From positions 1-51,216 of the forward strand of contig JAJSZT010000019.1 in assembly GCA_030272815.1 (NCBI GenBank): a DNA stretch of 51,216 nucleotides, in the 5' to 3' direction. The notes under the pieces are model-generated. The model saw only the letters and a list, made by a program, of their open reading frames with translations. It did no database searches and had not been told where the DNA came from. Positions 49,736-51,216 of the stretch are shown here, piece by piece. This DNA comes from Deltaproteobacteria bacterium. GTDB taxonomy: Bacteria; Desulfobacterota; Desulfobacteria; Desulfobacterales; ETH-SRB1. Both the position numbers and the translations under genes were made by a program. Positions within the stretch are counted from its first letter, which is position 1; every line of letters begins with the position of its first letter.

Positions 49736-51079
49736 ATGAAAGAAGAATCAAACCATATTGCCGGAATGAGAAATGACGCTGTACGCATCTTCCAAAAAGG
49801 TGTTCAGGCCGTTGAGCCAGGTGCTGCCATAAAAAAATATTGCCGGCTTGAAGATAACCGCCTTTTTGTTGGAGACAATGTTTACAATGTTTCAATGTAT
49901 AAAAACCTTTTTGTAATCGGCGCAGGAAAAGCGTCAGCACCTATGGCCGCAGCCTTGGAAAACATTCTCGGGGAAAGAATAACTAAAGGAATTATTAATG
50001 TTAAATATAAACATGTAGCGCATCTTGACAGAATCAAATTGATAGAAGCCGGACATCCGGTTCCCGACAAAAACGGACAAAACGGCGCAAGTGCTATCCT
50101 TGACCTTGCACTTTCTGCAGAAAAAAATGATCTGGTATTATGTTTGATTTCAGGAGGAGGATCCGCACTGCTTCCCCTTCCTTATAAAGGACTTACATTA
50201 AAGGATAAGCAGGAAACTATAAAAGAACTCCTTGCTTGCGGTGCAAGTATTCATGAAATCAATGCAATACGAAAGCATACTTCCATGATAAAAGGCGGAA
50301 TGCTTGCGCTTGCGGCATATCCTGCCACACTTGTTTCGCTTATACTTTCAGATGTAGTTGGGGATGATCTTGATGTTATTTCATCAGGGCCCACCGTAGC
50401 GGATTCGAGTACTTATATAGACTGCATAAAAATTTTTGAAAAATACAATATAATAAAAAAACTGCCTGAAAACATTATAAACCATATCAAAGCCGGCGTT
50501 TCAGGGAAAGTGCCTGAATCTCCAAAAACTGGAGACCCTGTTTTTGAAAAAACATACAATCTTGTAATAGGAAGTAATATGGAAGCCATGCTGGCCGCAA
50601 AACTACACGCTGAAGGCCTGGGATACAAAACCATTGTGCTCTCTTCCATGATTGAAGGCGAAACAAGAGAGGTAGCGAAAGTTCATGGAGCAATAGCAAA
50701 AGAGATAATCAAAACCGGCAATCCCCTGCCTCCTCCGGCGTGTATACTTTCAGGCGGTGAAACAACAGTGACTTTAAAGGGAACGGGTCTTGGCGGCAGA
50801 AATCAGGAATTTTCTCTTGCCGCAGCAATAGACATTGCAGGAACGGACAGCATTGTTGTTTTAAGCGGAGGCACAGACGGCACAGACGGGCCTACTGATG
50901 CCGCAGGAGCAATAGCTGATAACAATACGTTTAAAAAAGCCAAAGATATGGGAATAGATCCTTACAATTTTCTTGAAAACAACGATTCCTATCATTTTTT
51001 TAAAAAACTGGATGATCTGTTAATAACGGGCCCAACAAATACAAATGTTATGGATCTAAGGATATTGCTTGTAGCTTAA
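49736..51079 (+). CDS. Glycerate 2-kinase (MOFRL/DUF4147 family)
   Basis: Phosphorylates D-glycerate to 2-phosphoglycerate; some relatives were annotated hydroxypyruvate reductase. VIGAGKASAPMAAALE, AGHPVPDKNGQNGASAIL, LVLCLISGGGSALLPLP, RKHTSMIKGGMLA, SDVVGDDLDVISSGPTVAD in the N-terminal domain and the C-terminal MOFRL domain (CILSGGETTVTLKGTGLGGR, VVLSGGTDGTDGPTDAAGA) are all present. 447 residues, complete. Ends with the typical TNTNVMDLRILL. Confidence 0.94.
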   Translation: MKEESNHIAGMRNDAVRIFQKGVQAVEPGAAIKKYCRLEDNRLFVGDNVYNVSMYKNLFVIGAGKASAPMAAALENILGERITKGIINVKYKHVAHLDRIKLIEAGHPVPDKNGQNGASAILDLALSAEKNDLVLCLISGGGSALLPLPYKGLTLKDKQETIKELLACGASIHEINAIRKHTSMIKGGMLALAAYPATLVSLILSDVVGDDLDVISSGPTVADSSTYIDCIKIFEKYNIIKKLPENIINHIKAGVSGKVPESPKTGDPVFEKTYNLVIGSNMEAMLAAKLHAEGLGYKTIVLSSMIEGETREVAKVHGAIAKEIIKTGNPLPPPACILSGGETTVTLKGTGLGGRNQEFSLAAAIDIAGTDSIVVLSGGTDGTDGPTDAAGAIADNNTFKKAKDMGIDPYNFLENNDSYHFFKKLDDLLITGPTNTNVMDLRILLVA

Positions 51080-51216
51080 ATCTTATAACGACATATAATA
51101 GCAGATTAGTTGAATAAGTTATTTACTTATTTATAGGATGCCCCGCATTCCTTCCGCGAACTTCCGAACCTTCCCCATTCTTTAACAAGAACTATCTAAT
51201 TGACAAAATTCATCTG
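51080..51216. other. Gap at the window end
   Basis: No gene begins here. TTGACA at 51199 may be the -35 of a promoter for a gene beyond the window. Confidence 0.4.

Overview
The window looks like a chromosomal segment of a Desulfobacterota (Desulfobacterales-like, probably sulfate-reducing) bacterium. I infer this from the archaeal-type AroA'/AroB' start of the aromatic pathway inside an aro-phe-tyr operon, a two-gene SufC-SufB locus, TPR-fused YcaO proteins, and gene gaps crowded with short inverted-repeat elements. The assignment is by recognition only; there is no rRNA gene to confirm it.

Layout. 1-0.8 kb: the 3' end of an IS3-family transposase that has cut off a DNA methyltransferase. 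0.8-4.7 kb: radical SAM protein, nadE, miaA. 4.8-10.7 kb: a probable degenerate chromosomal integron, with a decayed integrase remnant on the minus strand, an attI-like stretch, and plus-strand cassettes (a small protein, a lectin-fold lipoprotein, a 1012-aa lipoprotein hydrolase, a small exported protein) separated by two attC-like sites. 11.6-15.2 kb: PilZ protein, queC and queE (deazaguanine pathway), manA. 15.2-23.5 kb: the aromatic amino acid operon aroA'-aroB'-pheA-aroE-aroA-aroK-aroC-tyrA. A promoter, a 28-codon leader peptide with a Tyr/Phe run, an overlapping antiterminator and two intrinsic terminators stand in front of it. 23.5-31.1 kb: TetR regulator with a small partner, UDP-glucose dehydrogenase and UDP-glucuronate decarboxylase, a YcaO protein, ispD, and an HPr-domain fusion. 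31.2-39.5 kb, minus strand: sufB-sufC, rnpB, a coiled-coil zinc-ribbon protein, NIF3, tRNA-Met(CAT), rpoD, dnaG. 39.8-42.9 kb: hisA, a lipoprotein, hisB, a PilZ protein. 43.0-45.5 kb: a candidate small RNA and two toxin-antitoxin-like pairs. 45.7-51.1 kb: tRNA-Ala(CGC), a YcaO-TPR protein, an orphan ParA ATPase, a small Cys/Lys-Pro protein, yqgE, and glycerate 2-kinase.

Three things stand out. First, the Tyr/Phe leader peptide sits exactly where ribosome stalling would decide between antiterminator and terminator, in front of an operon that makes Phe and Tyr. Second, at least two families of inverted-repeat elements each contain, in one copy, a remnant of a four-helix-bundle (23S rRNA intervening-sequence type, IVP/S23) protein gene; other copies are emptied. 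This suggests small IVS-like mobile elements living outside rRNA. Third, the integron has lost its integrase but kept its cassettes. All calls come from reading the sequence; no database search was possible.
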